A stretch of DNA of 64,000 nucleotides, from NCBI RefSeq assembly GCF_900101345.1, contig NZ_FMUX01000006.1:220376-284375 (forward strand), in the 5' to 3' direction. This stretch comes from Desulfoluna spongiiphila. GTDB taxonomy: Bacteria > Desulfobacterota > Desulfobacteria > Desulfobacterales > Desulfolunaceae. This document shows, in pieces, positions 34,089 to 42,941 of this stretch (position 1 is the stretch's first letter; every line of letters begins with the position of its first letter). The notes beneath the pieces were generated by a model. The model ran no database searches. It had not been told where the DNA came from and saw nothing but the letters and a program-made list of their open reading frames with translations. Made by a program: the position numbers and the translations under genes.

Positions 34089-36159
34089 CGAGACGGGAAG
34101 CGGATACAGCTGTACGGGTCTGGACCATGCCGGTGAGCTGGCCGCGACCCTCATCAGCCTGGACCCCTGGCTGAAACCATACGGACCGGTTCTGGTGAGG
34201 CGCCTTGAGATGGTGAGCCTTGCCCTGAAGCTCCTGGCAAGGCACGGAAGCCTTCGGGAGGCGGCGGGTACCCACCTTGTCTGCGGGCCGAGGTATGAAG
34301 ACGGCACCTGGCGCATTGGGGAGTGGGCACCCAACGCCACGGCCATTTATCTGATCGGGACATTTTCCGGTTGGGAAGAGAGGCCCGAGTTTGCCTTTAC
34401 GAGGCAGGAGGGCTCGGACATCTGGGAGATTGCGCTCCCCGAGGAAGAGATGCCCCACGGCACCCTGTTCCGGCTGCGGATCCACTGGGAGGGGGGCTCG
34501 GGAGACCGTATTCCGTCCCACGCGCATCGGGTGGTCCAGGATCCTGACACCCTTGTCTTCAACGCCCAGGCCTGGCGACCGGAACCCTATGAGTGGCGGC
34601 ACGGGGTCATGACGGAAGAGGGCACGGCCCCGCTGATCTACGAAGCCCATGTGGGGATGGCCGGCGAAGGGGGTGAGGTGGCTGGGTTCGACCATTTCAC
34701 CGACCATGTCCTGCCCCGGATCAAGGGGGCAGGGTACAACACCATTCAGTTGATGGGGATCCTCGAACACCCCTATTACGGGTCCTACGGGTACCACGTG
34801 ACAAGTTACTTTGCCGTCTCGTCCCGGTTCGGAACCCCCGAAGCCTTTATGCGGCTGGTGGATACCGCCCACGGCATGGGCATCCGGGTGATTATCGATG
34901 TGGTTCACTCCCATTCGGCGGGCAACGAGGTGGAGGGCTTGAGCCGCCAGGACGGAACCCCCCATCTTTACTTCCATGACGGGAACAGGGGCCGCCACGA
35001 AGGTTGGGATTCTCGCTGTTTTGATTACGGGAAAGAGGGGGTGGTGCGGTTTCTGCTCTCCAATTGCCGCTACTGGCTGGAGACGTACCGCCTGGACGGG
35101 TTCCGGTTTGACGGGGTCACCAGCATGCTTTACCACCACCGTGGCATGAACCGGTGTTTTACCACCTACGACGATTACTACGGTGACGAGGTGGATGAAG
35201 AGGCCCTGGTCTACCTCGCCCTTGCCAACCGGTTGATCCATGACATTCGCCCCTCTGCTATCACCGTTGCTGAAGATGTCAGCGGCATGCCTGGCCTGGC
35301 ACTGCCCCGGGAGCTCGGGGGAACGGGCTTTGACTACCGGTTTGCCATGGGGCTGCCGGACCTCTGGACAAAGCTCATCAAAGAGGTGCCCGATGAGTCC
35401 TGGGACCTTGACACCATCTGGTACGAGCTGACCAACAGGCGGCACAGGGAGCCCGCCATCAGCTACGCAGAATCCCATGACCAGGCCCTGGTGGGGGATC
35501 AGACCCACTTTTTCCGCATGGCCGGGGCCGCCATGTACGATCACATGGGAATAGAGGATACCGACCCGCTCATCGAACGGGCCATGGCCCTTCACAAAAT
35601 GATCCGCCTCATCACCTTTGCCACGGCCAGTGGGGGGTACCTCAACTTCATGGGCAACGAGTTCGGCCACCCGGAGTGGATCGATTTTCCGCGCCACGGC
35701 AACAACTGGTCCGGTCACTATGCCCGGCGGCAGTGGAGCCTCGTGGACAATTCGGAGTTGAAATACCCGCTTCTGGCCAACTTTGACCGCGAGATGACAG
35801 CTCTTATAACGGTGGGGGGCCTGTTCGGCGAGTCCCCCATCCGGCTTCTGGGGATGTCGCGCATAAAAAAATGGCTCGCCTTTGAAAGGGGAGCCATGGT
35901 GTACATCTTCAATTTTCATCCCACCCAATCCTGGGTGGACCATCCCGTGTCGGTTTCTCCCGGCGACTACAGCCTGCACCTGAGCAGCGATGCCCACCGG
36001 TTCGGCGGGCAGGGCCGCATCGAAGAGGAGCAGCGTTTTTTTTCATTCCCCGACGCCAAGGGCGAGCACCGGATTTACACGTACCTGCCAGCTCGGACGG
36101 CGATGGTGCTTAAAAAACAGGAAAAACAAGAAAAAAAGGTCATAGGTCATAGGTCATAA
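34054..36159 (+). CDS. glgB: 1,4-alpha-glucan branching enzyme, eukaryotic-type (GH13_8)
   Basis: About 701 residues. A CBM48-type N-terminal domain (GEWAPNATAIYLIGTFSGWEER) precedes the barrel. Barrel motifs closely follow animal and yeast branching enzymes: YGSYGYHVTSYFA.SSR.GTPE, DTAHGMGIRVIIDVVHSHS, GFRFDGVTSMLYHHRG (nucleophile Asp ~350), AEDVSGMPGLALP (Glu ~408), YAESHDQALVGDQT and NFMGNEFGHPEWIDFPR. Typical bacterial GlgB (GH13_9) lacks these wordings. The start is uncertain: ATG 34054 lies within the glgA end. The C-terminal residues VIGHRS are encoded by a GGTCATA heptamer tract that is part of the terminator. Confidence 0.93.
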   Translation: MRRCLNGPLLCSETGSGYSCTGLDHAGELAATLISLDPWLKPYGPVLVRRLEMVSLALKLLARHGSLREAAGTHLVCGPRYEDGTWRIGEWAPNATAIYLIGTFSGWEERPEFAFTRQEGSDIWEIALPEEEMPHGTLFRLRIHWEGGSGDRIPSHAHRVVQDPDTLVFNAQAWRPEPYEWRHGVMTEEGTAPLIYEAHVGMAGEGGEVAGFDHFTDHVLPRIKGAGYNTIQLMGILEHPYYGSYGYHVTSYFAVSSRFGTPEAFMRLVDTAHGMGIRVIIDVVHSHSAGNEVEGLSRQDGTPHLYFHDGNRGRHEGWDSRCFDYGKEGVVRFLLSNCRYWLETYRLDGFRFDGVTSMLYHHRGMNRCFTTYDDYYGDEVDEEALVYLALANRLIHDIRPSAITVAEDVSGMPGLALPRELGGTGFDYRFAMGLPDLWTKLIKEVPDESWDLDTIWYELTNRRHREPAISYAESHDQALVGDQTHFFRMAGAAMYDHMGIEDTDPLIERAMALHKMIRLITFATASGGYLNFMGNEFGHPEWIDFPRHGNNWSGHYARRQWSLVDNSELKYPLLANFDREMTALITVGGLFGESPIRLLGMSRIKKWLAFERGAMVYIFNFHPTQSWVDHPVSVSPGDYSLHLSSDAHRFGGQGRIEEEQRFFSFPDAKGEHRIYTYLPARTAMVLKKQEKQEKKVIGHRS

Positions 36160-36197
36160 GCCTATAACCTGTTTTTCCTATGACCTATTTTCCTGTT
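36116..36197. terminator. Nested inverted repeat, bidirectional terminator with GGTCATA heptamers
   Basis: Outer arms AACAGGAAAA (36116-36125) / TTTTCCTGTT (36188-36197), inner arms GGTCATAGG (36138-36146) / CCTATGACC (36177-36185). Three tandem GGTCATA-type heptamers fill 36138-36158, ending at the branching-enzyme stop. It lies between convergent glgB and the kinase-like gene and even overlaps both coding ends. Confidence 0.7.
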
Positions 36198-37017
36198 ATT
36201 TATGCATCGGCGTCCGCGGAATCGTCTTGGCCTTGAGGTCCAGTTCCAGTTTCTTGATCCCTTCGATGCCGCAGGTCAGGGCGCGGATGTCCCGTTTCTT
36301 TTTGGGGATCTGGGCAACGGGCGGATCCATGTGGATCAGCACGTTGCCGTCGTAGGAACTCACCGTGGCGTCGCTGTATTTCTGGACGATGGCGGCTTTG
36401 ACGGTGGCGGTAAGGGCCATGTCCTTCAGCTGCTTTTCTGCGTCGGCGGTCTTTTTGAAGGAGTCTTTGTCCAGGGCGTGGCAGATGATGTCCACGCAGT
36501 CGTCAACGGAGATGCGCTCCAGGTTGATGACCATGTTGTAGAGCTCCGGGTCCCGGGTGTCCATTTTGTAAAGGGCCGAGCACCAGTTGTAGCGCTCTCT
36601 GTCTTCCTGCATCACGCGTTTTCTCGCCACGTTTTCGGGAACGTCTTCCCGCTCCATCTCCTCCTGAATCCTGTTTTCCATGCTGTCGATGATTCTCACC
36701 TTGAGCACATGGGGAACCCTCTGGACAAAAAAATGGCCGACGATGCCGTGGTAGACAATGCCGCCGTTTTTCAGGTTGTTCAGAAGGGCCGCTTTGAAAA
36801 AGGCGATGTACCGTTCCTTGCCGTTGGACAGGCGTTCAAAGATTGTGGGGCTGTCGTGGATGGCTTTGGCGAGTTTGATCTCCGGGACATTGAACTGTTC
36901 CGATGCCTCAAGGATGACCTCCCTGGACATGCAGCTGTGGCCGAGTCGTTCGGCTATGCGTTCCGCGATAAGTCTGCGTTTTTTTTGTGATGAACTGGAC
37001 AGGGTAACAATAGGCAT
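36196..37017 (-). CDS. Cytidylate-kinase-like protein with degenerate P-loop (paralog 2)
   Basis: A 273-residue protein of the cytidylate-kinase-like family (the pfam13189 type), paired with a close paralog just upstream. Shared segments include ILEASEQFNVPEIKLA.AIHD, IVYHG..GHFFVQ..PH and DTRDPELY. The P-loop region reads TLSSSSQKKRRLIAERIAERLG: the glycine expected after the Ser/Gly run is absent, so nucleotide binding may be lost. A C-terminal BON-like segment (ALTATVKAAIVQKYSDATVSSYDGNVLIHMD) follows. Role unknown; family members are often near stress or signalling genes. Confidence 0.7.
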   Translation of the reverse strand: MPIVTLSSSSQKKRRLIAERIAERLGHSCMSREVILEASEQFNVPEIKLAKAIHDSPTIFERLSNGKERYIAFFKAALLNNLKNGGIVYHGIVGHFFVQRVPHVLKVRIIDSMENRIQEEMEREDVPENVARKRVMQEDRERYNWCSALYKMDTRDPELYNMVINLERISVDDCVDIICHALDKDSFKKTADAEKQLKDMALTATVKAAIVQKYSDATVSSYDGNVLIHMDPPVAQIPKKKRDIRALTCGIEGIKKLELDLKAKTIPRTPMHK

Positions 37018-37172
37018 TGTGCGTCTCCAAGGGTCAGAAATGAGTTTGCTTGTATATCAAGGGGCGCATCATAGGCGCGGAACACGGTAATTTCAATGGA
37101 AAATATCTGTTTTTTTTAAATGGCCCGTGAACCGTGATGCAGGCGAAGGGGCATGACGCCTGCTTGCGGCCT

Positions 37173-37994
37173 TTATTTATGCATGGCTGTCCGTGACAAG
37201 GTATTGGACTTTACATCCAAATAGATATCCTTGATGCCCTGGATTTGGGTAAGGAGGGATTTGATCTCTTCCTTTGTCTTATCGACCTTGGCCACGGGAT
37301 CGGGGAGCTTGATGACCACGTTTCCCTGACGGGTCGTCACCTCGGCGTTGTAATATCGGTTTACGAGGGAGGCCTTTACCGTGGCGGTGAGGGCCAGGTT
37401 TTCAAGCAGTTTTTTCGTTTTTTCGGAGCCTTTGAAGTACTCCAGTTCCATGGTGTTCCGGATGATGGTGACACAGTCTTCCACCGAAACATGCCGGAGG
37501 TTGATGCTCAGATCGTAGAGTTCGGGGTCCCGGGTGTCGATTTTGTAGAGGTGAGAACTCCAGTTGCAGCGCTCTTTGTCATCTTTGGCGATCCGTTTGC
37601 GCGCGATCTCCTCGGTGACGTTTTCCCGGGCCATTTCATCGGCGATCCGTGACTGCATGTCCGCAAGGAGCCGTATTTTCAAGATGTGGGGGATGTCCTG
37701 GACAAAAAAGTGACCGGCCAGGCCATGGTAGACGATGTCCCCTTTTTTCAGGCGGTTGAGCAGGGCCGCCTTGATAAAGGCAATGTAGCACTCCTTGCCG
37801 TGGGTAAAGCGGTCGTACACGGAGGGCCCGTCGTGGATGGCCCGGGCCAGCTTGATTTCAGGGACATTGAACTGCTCCGAGGCCTCCAGGAGAATCTCCC
37901 GTGAGATGCATTCATATCCCATGGCGGCTGCGATTTTTTCCGCAACGATGTTTCCTTTGCTGCAGAACGACCTGGATATTGTGATGATGGACAT
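37173..37994 (-). CDS. Cytidylate-kinase-like protein with BON-like C-terminus (paralog 1)
   Basis: A 273-residue protein, same length and layout as its downstream neighbour. The N-terminus SIITISRSFCSKGNIVAEKIAAAMG is the P-loop of the family (S-R-x(4)-G). The middle contains ISREILLEASEQFNVPE and KDDKERCNWSSHLYKIDTRDPELYDL. The last ~70 residues (LALTATVKASLVNRYYNAEVTTRQGNVVIKLP) look like a BON domain. Tandem duplication followed by divergence is evident. Transcription is towards the paralog, with a 155-base spacer containing an AT-rich patch. Confidence 0.72.
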   Translation of the reverse strand: MSIITISRSFCSKGNIVAEKIAAAMGYECISREILLEASEQFNVPEIKLARAIHDGPSVYDRFTHGKECYIAFIKAALLNRLKKGDIVYHGLAGHFFVQDIPHILKIRLLADMQSRIADEMARENVTEEIARKRIAKDDKERCNWSSHLYKIDTRDPELYDLSINLRHVSVEDCVTIIRNTMELEYFKGSEKTKKLLENLALTATVKASLVNRYYNAEVTTRQGNVVIKLPDPVAKVDKTKEEIKSLLTQIQGIKDIYLDVKSNTLSRTAMHK

Positions 37995-38109
37995 GACACC
38001 TCCTTATCATAAAGGCTGTGGGTGGCGGGGCACGCGAACAGACCGGTTGCCCGGGGGACAGTTGCATTCACCGGTCGGCTTCCCTTGTGCGGGCATGGCG
38101 GGGACGGGC

Positions 38110-39672
38110 TCAGGGGAGGACGAGGTCATCCAGGGCGACCCGGGCTGTTTGAATATCCTGCAGAGAAGGGAAGAAGTGGTCCAATCGTGTGACACGGAGC
38201 ATCTGGGTAACATGGCTGCTTGCTCCACAAGTAAGACAGGTGTGACCGGATGACGCAACGGTTTTTTTAATTTTGAGCAGAAGGATCAGGCCGGTGCTGT
38301 CCACGAAGTTGAGGTGGGTCAGGTCCACGATGAGGTGCCGTGCGGCAACGGATTTAAGAATCTGCTTCACATCAAGCCCCTGCATCTGTGCGGCGTCCAG
38401 GGCTCCGTAAAGCTGGAGCTCCCGGGCTTGTTCCGTTGCGGTCAGGGTATGGTAGAACGGGCGGTTCAGGGAGGGGGCCTGCTGGGAGTTCACGATCTCG
38501 TCCAGGTCTTCCACCATGTGATCGGAGAGAAGGGACGCCACCCGGTTGAGCTTGAGGGTTTTCATGACCGGGGGCTGCACGCCCGCCATGTGAAATCCCG
38601 CGTACCGCGCAGACCCTTTTTTCCAGAGGCCCAGGAGAAATCCGAGGCCCGAGGAGTCGATGAACCGGACATTGCGAAAATCAAGGACCAGTCCGTTGTC
38701 ATGGGCCAGCCACTCTTCCTGCTGCTGCTTCAGCTTGGCCACCACCGAGGCGTCGAGTTCGTCCGGTAGGGGGACAACGTTGAGTTCGTTTTTAAGGGGC
38801 ATGGTCCCTTCAAAGGCAGGGGTGTCGGGTGTTTTGATCCTCAGTGTGCGGACCCGGAACCGTCTCCACCGGTCCTGCACAATGATGGGCAGCACCATGA
38901 CGGTGAATTTGAACAACCCGATGATGTACCGTTTCCACAGGCGCTTGGGGTCCTGGGTGAGGCGGTACACCCATTCAAGCCCGGCCTTCTGCATCCACAC
39001 GGGGGCCCGGGACACGCTGCCGGTGATGAACTCAAAGGTGCCTCCGATGCCGATGGTGACGGCGGCCTTCAGGCGATGGCTGTTGCGGTGGAACCACGCC
39101 TCCTGCTTGGGGTTTCCGAAGGCCACCAGCAGAACGTCCGGGCTGGCCTCGTTGATGCGGTCGATGACCTCTGCGTCGTCTTCATCGGCCTGGGCCAGCT
39201 TCTCCCCTTCAACGTGGACAAAGGGGGCATCCACCCCGGCAATGAGCATGCCGGGGTTTTTCTTTTTCAGGGTCTCCGCAGCCTGCCTGGCCACCTCGCC
39301 TCGTCCCCCGAGAAAATAGAGGGAGAGTTTTCTGCCCGGGGCGGCAATGGCAAGCCTGGGGACAAGGTCCGCCCCAGTGACCCTCTCTTTGAGGGGGTTG
39401 CCCAGCAGACGGCTTGCCCAGACCAGGGGCATGCCGTCGGCTGTGACGAGGTCGGCGTGCTGAAGGATCCCCAGGAGCTCCGGGTGCCTGGGGACCGTTG
39501 AAAACCAGCTGAGGGTGTTGACGAGGAAATCCACATTGACCGTGGCGACCAGCCTGGGCTTGCCGTCTTTCCGGTAGGCTGCCACCATGTCATGGATACG
39601 GTCGACGGTCTCCTCCATGGTGAGGTTGTCCAGGGGAATGCCTAAAATAAGGACGGTGTCGGTTGGTTGCAT
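38110..39672 (-). CDS. WecG/TagA-type glycosyltransferase fused to two STAS domains
   Basis: A 520-residue protein. Residues 1-~245 are a GT26 (WecG/TagA/CpsF) glycosyltransferase: NVDFLVNT, ADGMPLVWASRLLG, YFLGG..., LLVAFGNPKQE and IGIGGTFEFITG. The family usually adds the second sugar (often ManNAcA or a hexose) to an undecaprenyl-linked sugar at the cytoplasmic membrane; a hydrophobic patch (IIGLFKFTVMVLPIIVQ) follows. The remainder holds two STAS (anti-anti-sigma-type) domains, with the phosphorylatable Ser motifs FIDSSGLGFLLGL and FVDSTGLILLLKI. Such a fusion suggests regulation of polysaccharide synthesis by a serine kinase/phosphatase switch. AAGGT precedes the ATG. Confidence 0.88.
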   Translation of the reverse strand: MQPTDTVLILGIPLDNLTMEETVDRIHDMVAAYRKDGKPRLVATVNVDFLVNTLSWFSTVPRHPELLGILQHADLVTADGMPLVWASRLLGNPLKERVTGADLVPRLAIAAPGRKLSLYFLGGRGEVARQAAETLKKKNPGMLIAGVDAPFVHVEGEKLAQADEDDAEVIDRINEASPDVLLVAFGNPKQEAWFHRNSHRLKAAVTIGIGGTFEFITGSVSRAPVWMQKAGLEWVYRLTQDPKRLWKRYIIGLFKFTVMVLPIIVQDRWRRFRVRTLRIKTPDTPAFEGTMPLKNELNVVPLPDELDASVVAKLKQQQEEWLAHDNGLVLDFRNVRFIDSSGLGFLLGLWKKGSARYAGFHMAGVQPPVMKTLKLNRVASLLSDHMVEDLDEIVNSQQAPSLNRPFYHTLTATEQARELQLYGALDAAQMQGLDVKQILKSVAARHLIVDLTHLNFVDSTGLILLLKIKKTVASSGHTCLTCGASSHVTQMLRVTRLDHFFPSLQDIQTARVALDDLVLP

Positions 39673-39744
39673 GGGGACCTTAAAATGGGTGAATAGTAAA
39701 TTGTAAGCAGTAAATGGCGGGGAGGCTTTTCCGGCGGCCCTGGG
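39673..39744. repeat. Short intergenic spacer with decayed heptamer tract
   Basis: Between the GT2 stop and the WecG-STAS start, GAATAGTAAATTGTAAGCAG shows a 7-base periodicity (TAGTAAA, TTGTAAG, CAGTAAA) similar to the other heptamer tracts in this window. Confidence 0.4.
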
Positions 39745-40737
39745 TCAGCTTAAGCTGTTGTGCAGGGGGCGGCTGAGGAGTCGGCCCGCGAGGTAGCGGA
39801 TCACCCCCGCAAACTGGGGAAAGACCACAAAGGCTGAGTGACCGGCATAGACAAGGGCCTGGCCCGTGGAGCAGCGAAAGGTTCGGGCGGTGTGTTTCAG
39901 GGCGTAAAAGGGCTTGGCGGCAACGAGCAGGGCCAGAAGGAGACCGGTAAGGGGATATCCGGCAAGCAGGCCTGCGCCGATGAGTGCCGGGGGCAGGCCT
40001 CCCCGCACCGTGATCCGAAGGAGCTCCCGAAGCCAGAGGGGGTCTGAGGTGGTGGCAAACTTCAGGCCGATCTCGGCGTAGGCGTGGCCGCTTCGATACG
40101 CCCGTTTGAGGTACTGGCTGAAGGTGTTCATGTTGATGTCGTGGGTGCTCATGGGGACCGGGAGTCGCAGGATCTCCCAGCCGGTTTTGCGGATCCGGCG
40201 GCTCAGTTCGGGGTCCTCTCCGGCCACGAGGTGGGCGTCGAAGCCGCCGGTCTCTTCCAGGGCATACCGATACAGGAGCACCTCACCCCCGAAGTAGCGG
40301 CAGGGGCCCTCTTCGTAGCCCCATTCCATCTCGGTGAGGAGGTGATACCTGTTTCGTTTCGGGTGGCGTTCCCGCCTGAAACCGCAGACGCAAGGGGTCC
40401 GGTCCCCCAGGTTGGGAAGGGCGGCCCTGAACCATCCCGGCTCCAGGGTGGTGTCCGCGTCCATGAATTGAATAAGGGGCGTGGACAACGCCCGCCACCC
40501 GGCGTTTCGTCCGCGGCCCGGGGTGGGGTGGGGGTGGTCCAGTCGGATGACCTGGACGTTGTCAAAGGTTTCGGCAAGCTCCGGACTTCCGTCGTCGGAG
40601 CCGCCGTCCACATAGACGATCTCCAGCCGATCTCCGGGGTAGTCGCAGGAGAGCACAGAGCGGATGCACCCGTCGATGTAGCGGGAGACGTTGATGCCGA
40701 TAATCACCACACCGATTTTGGGGAGGGGCTGGGTCAC
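39745..40737 (-). CDS. Family 2 glycosyltransferase, membrane-associated
   Basis: A 330-residue GT2 enzyme: KIGVVIIGINVSRYIDGCIRSVL, YVDGGSDDGS, and the DxD motif in FMDADTTLEPGWF. The C-terminal ~80 residues are hydrophobic (LPPALIGAGLLAGYPLTGLLLALLVA), consistent with membrane association. It likely adds a sugar to the lipid-linked repeat unit. The start is GTG 40737 with GGAGAC upstream; it overlaps the acyltransferase stop (GTGA). Confidence 0.85.
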   Translation of the reverse strand: MTQPLPKIGVVIIGINVSRYIDGCIRSVLSCDYPGDRLEIVYVDGGSDDGSPELAETFDNVQVIRLDHPHPTPGRGRNAGWRALSTPLIQFMDADTTLEPGWFRAALPNLGDRTPCVCGFRRERHPKRNRYHLLTEMEWGYEEGPCRYFGGEVLLYRYALEETGGFDAHLVAGEDPELSRRIRKTGWEILRLPVPMSTHDINMNTFSQYLKRAYRSGHAYAEIGLKFATTSDPLWLRELLRITVRGGLPPALIGAGLLAGYPLTGLLLALLVAAKPFYALKHTARTFRCSTGQALVYAGHSAFVVFPQFAGVIRYLAGRLLSRPLHNSLS

Positions 40738-41243
40738 GATGTGTCTCCTTTTTTGATGACGCGCGCGGGGATTCCCACGGCGATGGCGTGGGGCGGGACA
40801 TCCTGTATGACCACCGCGTTGGCTCCGATCTCCACATGGTCGCCGATGGTAATGGGCCCCAGGACCTTGGCCCCGGCGCCGATGTCCACATGGCTTCCGA
40901 TGGTCGGGGCTTTGGGTTCGTCGGTGCGCTGCAGCCCCACGGTTACCCCGTTGCGGAGGACGCAGTGGTCTCCGAAGGAGGCAAACCCGCTGACCACCAC
41001 CCCGCCGAAGTGATCGATGCGGAAGCCCTTGCCCACGTTGACCTCACAGGGCAGCTCAATGCCCGCCACCACCTGCACGGCCTTGAAGGCGATTTTGTAG
41101 AGAAGGGAAAAGGGCATCCGAAGCCAGCGGTTGCCGATGGTGTACCGCCACCTCCCGAACCGGTAGATGACCATGGCCCAGAACCCCTGGGCTCCCCAGT
41201 TTCCCTTGTGGGCGGCAAGGTCCGCCCGGATGTTGTCAAACAT
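40734..41243 (-). CDS. Serine-acetyltransferase-like hexapeptide acyltransferase
   Basis: A 169-residue left-handed beta-helix protein (hexapeptide repeats such as VNVGKGFRIDHFGGVVVSG, IGSHVDIGAGAKVLGPITIG and IGANAVVIQDVP). The N-terminus (FDNIRADLAAHKGNWGAQGFWAMVIYRFGRW) is that of CysE-like enzymes found in polysaccharide loci, where they acetylate sugars. The start ATG 41243 has AGGA 6 bases upstream; the TTG-initiated frame to 41261 is rejected. Coupled to the GT2 gene. Confidence 0.85.
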   Translation of the reverse strand: MFDNIRADLAAHKGNWGAQGFWAMVIYRFGRWRYTIGNRWLRMPFSLLYKIAFKAVQVVAGIELPCEVNVGKGFRIDHFGGVVVSGFASFGDHCVLRNGVTVGLQRTDEPKAPTIGSHVDIGAGAKVLGPITIGDHVEIGANAVVIQDVPPHAIAVGIPARVIKKGDTS

Positions 41244-41284
41244 GGCATCCTGCCTTTTCAAGGGGCCGCAGATGTTTCGCGGCT

Positions 41285-42880
41285 TTACCTGCTGATACGT
41301 TCAATGCCACCCAAGGGGTCGCCATGGCGGGGAGGGGTATTGGGGTATTTTTCAATGAGCTTTTCATGACGTTCTTTCATCAGTTCAAAATTGCCCCATG
41401 CCCACAGCAACTCCTGCATCATTCCATGCTCTTCCCTCGGGTCCCAGTAAAGGTTGAAAAAACCCTTGCCTACAAGTCCCGGTCGGTCCCCGATAAAGTG
41501 GCGTTTGAACTGTTGTTTTGTAATGGCAGCAAGCATGGGGCCTGAATAGACAATGTTGTAGTCCCGGCGCCCATGGGTATCACCATTTATTAACAGCGCG
41601 GTCTGATCAATTCCGTCAATGACCCTGTCGGTAGGGATGTACTTCATCCCTCCACCAAGACGCGCAAATGTTGTAAACAAATCGGAGATATGGATGATGT
41701 CTCCAATCACTGTGTCGGGCTCGATGACTCCGGGCCACCACGCCCAGGCCGTTACCCGGATGCCTCCTTCGAGAAAGCTCCCTTTCCCACCCCGAAAAAT
41801 ACTCCAGGGGCCTACAGGTGCCGTCTCTTCCATCGGGCCATTGTCAGCCATGGCAATTACCAGTGTGTTCTCTGCGATTCCAAGGCGCTTGAGTTCATCG
41901 ATCACTTTCCCGACAGATTTATCGAGGTCCTCAACGGCTTCGGCATACCAGTTTGCGGAACTTGTGCTCCATGTTTCTCCAGGTAGCTTTGCAGGGGGCC
42001 TGACAGGCAGGTTGGGCCAGTATGCAAGATAAAACGGCTCCTTTGATTTTGCATTCTTCTGGATAAATTCCATTGATTTCTTTTCGATGTGAGAGTGAAG
42101 CCGATTGTAGCTTTCAATTGACGGCACAGCCCACTCTTTTGCTACTTTGTCCCCTTTTTTTGCTTCAATGGCCATGACGTAGTCGTAAGGGCGGAAGTTT
42201 TGATCCAGGGCATACTCTTTGTCCCAGGTATCCTTGCTCCACCCGACCGTTGCACCTGCGGCTTCACCTAATTCGTTCCACCAGGTGGGGCCGGCTTGAT
42301 TGTAGAGGGACGCATTGGCCTCGTCAAAACCCTGATTATGGGGATAGCTTTCCTTAATATCACCCTGATGTGCCTTGCCGTAGAATGCCGTCGCATATCC
42401 CGCCTTTGACAACACTTCGGCAATGGTCACCTCCTCCCCGGGTAAACCCATCCCGTCGGGGGGAAACAAAACCTTAAACATTCCGCAACGGATCGGAAGA
42501 CGTCCGGTAAGAGCCGCGGCCCTGGAAGGCGTACATGACGGTTCGGTATACATCCGGGCAAAGGTTGCTCCTTCCTTTGCAAGGGCGTTGATTTTCGGTG
42601 TGTTGTAGCCCCGAATCTTGTTGAAAAGCTTGTTCCCGAATTCACCGATGCCATTATCATCCCACATAATGTGCACGATGTTCGGCGGGTTGCCGTATTT
42701 GTCTCTCAGGGCTTTAAGCCTCTTGTCCAGTTCATCGTCTTCTGCAGCCCATTGTTCGGCATGCTGTGTTTGTACGACATAGTATTCTGCGTCATGCTGT
42801 ATCTTTTTTGCAGCAACAGTGAGTGTGGGAAATGCAATGAACGCGCAAATAGTGACTGAGATGATTCGGTAGACTCCCAT
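41285..42880 (-). CDS. Secreted arylsulfatase-type sulfatase
   Basis: A 531-residue protein with a signal peptide (ISVTICAFIAFPTLTVAA) and the sulfatase core. The formylglycine site is CTPSRAAALTGR with Cys116; the metal Asp pair is in IMWDDNG (~74-75). It should hydrolyse a sulfate ester outside the cytoplasm once a formylglycine-generating enzyme modifies Cys116; none is in the window. It is visibly more AT-rich than its neighbours (many A/T third bases) and splits two acyltransferase genes, which suggests recent acquisition. AGGAGGTTG lies before the ATG. Confidence 0.87.
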   Translation of the reverse strand: MGVYRIISVTICAFIAFPTLTVAAKKIQHDAEYYVVQTQHAEQWAAEDDELDKRLKALRDKYGNPPNIVHIMWDDNGIGEFGNKLFNKIRGYNTPKINALAKEGATFARMYTEPSCTPSRAAALTGRLPIRCGMFKVLFPPDGMGLPGEEVTIAEVLSKAGYATAFYGKAHQGDIKESYPHNQGFDEANASLYNQAGPTWWNELGEAAGATVGWSKDTWDKEYALDQNFRPYDYVMAIEAKKGDKVAKEWAVPSIESYNRLHSHIEKKSMEFIQKNAKSKEPFYLAYWPNLPVRPPAKLPGETWSTSSANWYAEAVEDLDKSVGKVIDELKRLGIAENTLVIAMADNGPMEETAPVGPWSIFRGGKGSFLEGGIRVTAWAWWPGVIEPDTVIGDIIHISDLFTTFARLGGGMKYIPTDRVIDGIDQTALLINGDTHGRRDYNIVYSGPMLAAITKQQFKRHFIGDRPGLVGKGFFNLYWDPREEHGMMQELLWAWGNFELMKERHEKLIEKYPNTPPRHGDPLGGIERISR

Positions 42881-42941
42881 GGCACTTCAACCTCCTTTTT
42901 ATGTGGTGTCGTGAAGCATCGAAAAGCCTTACAGGGGAAAT

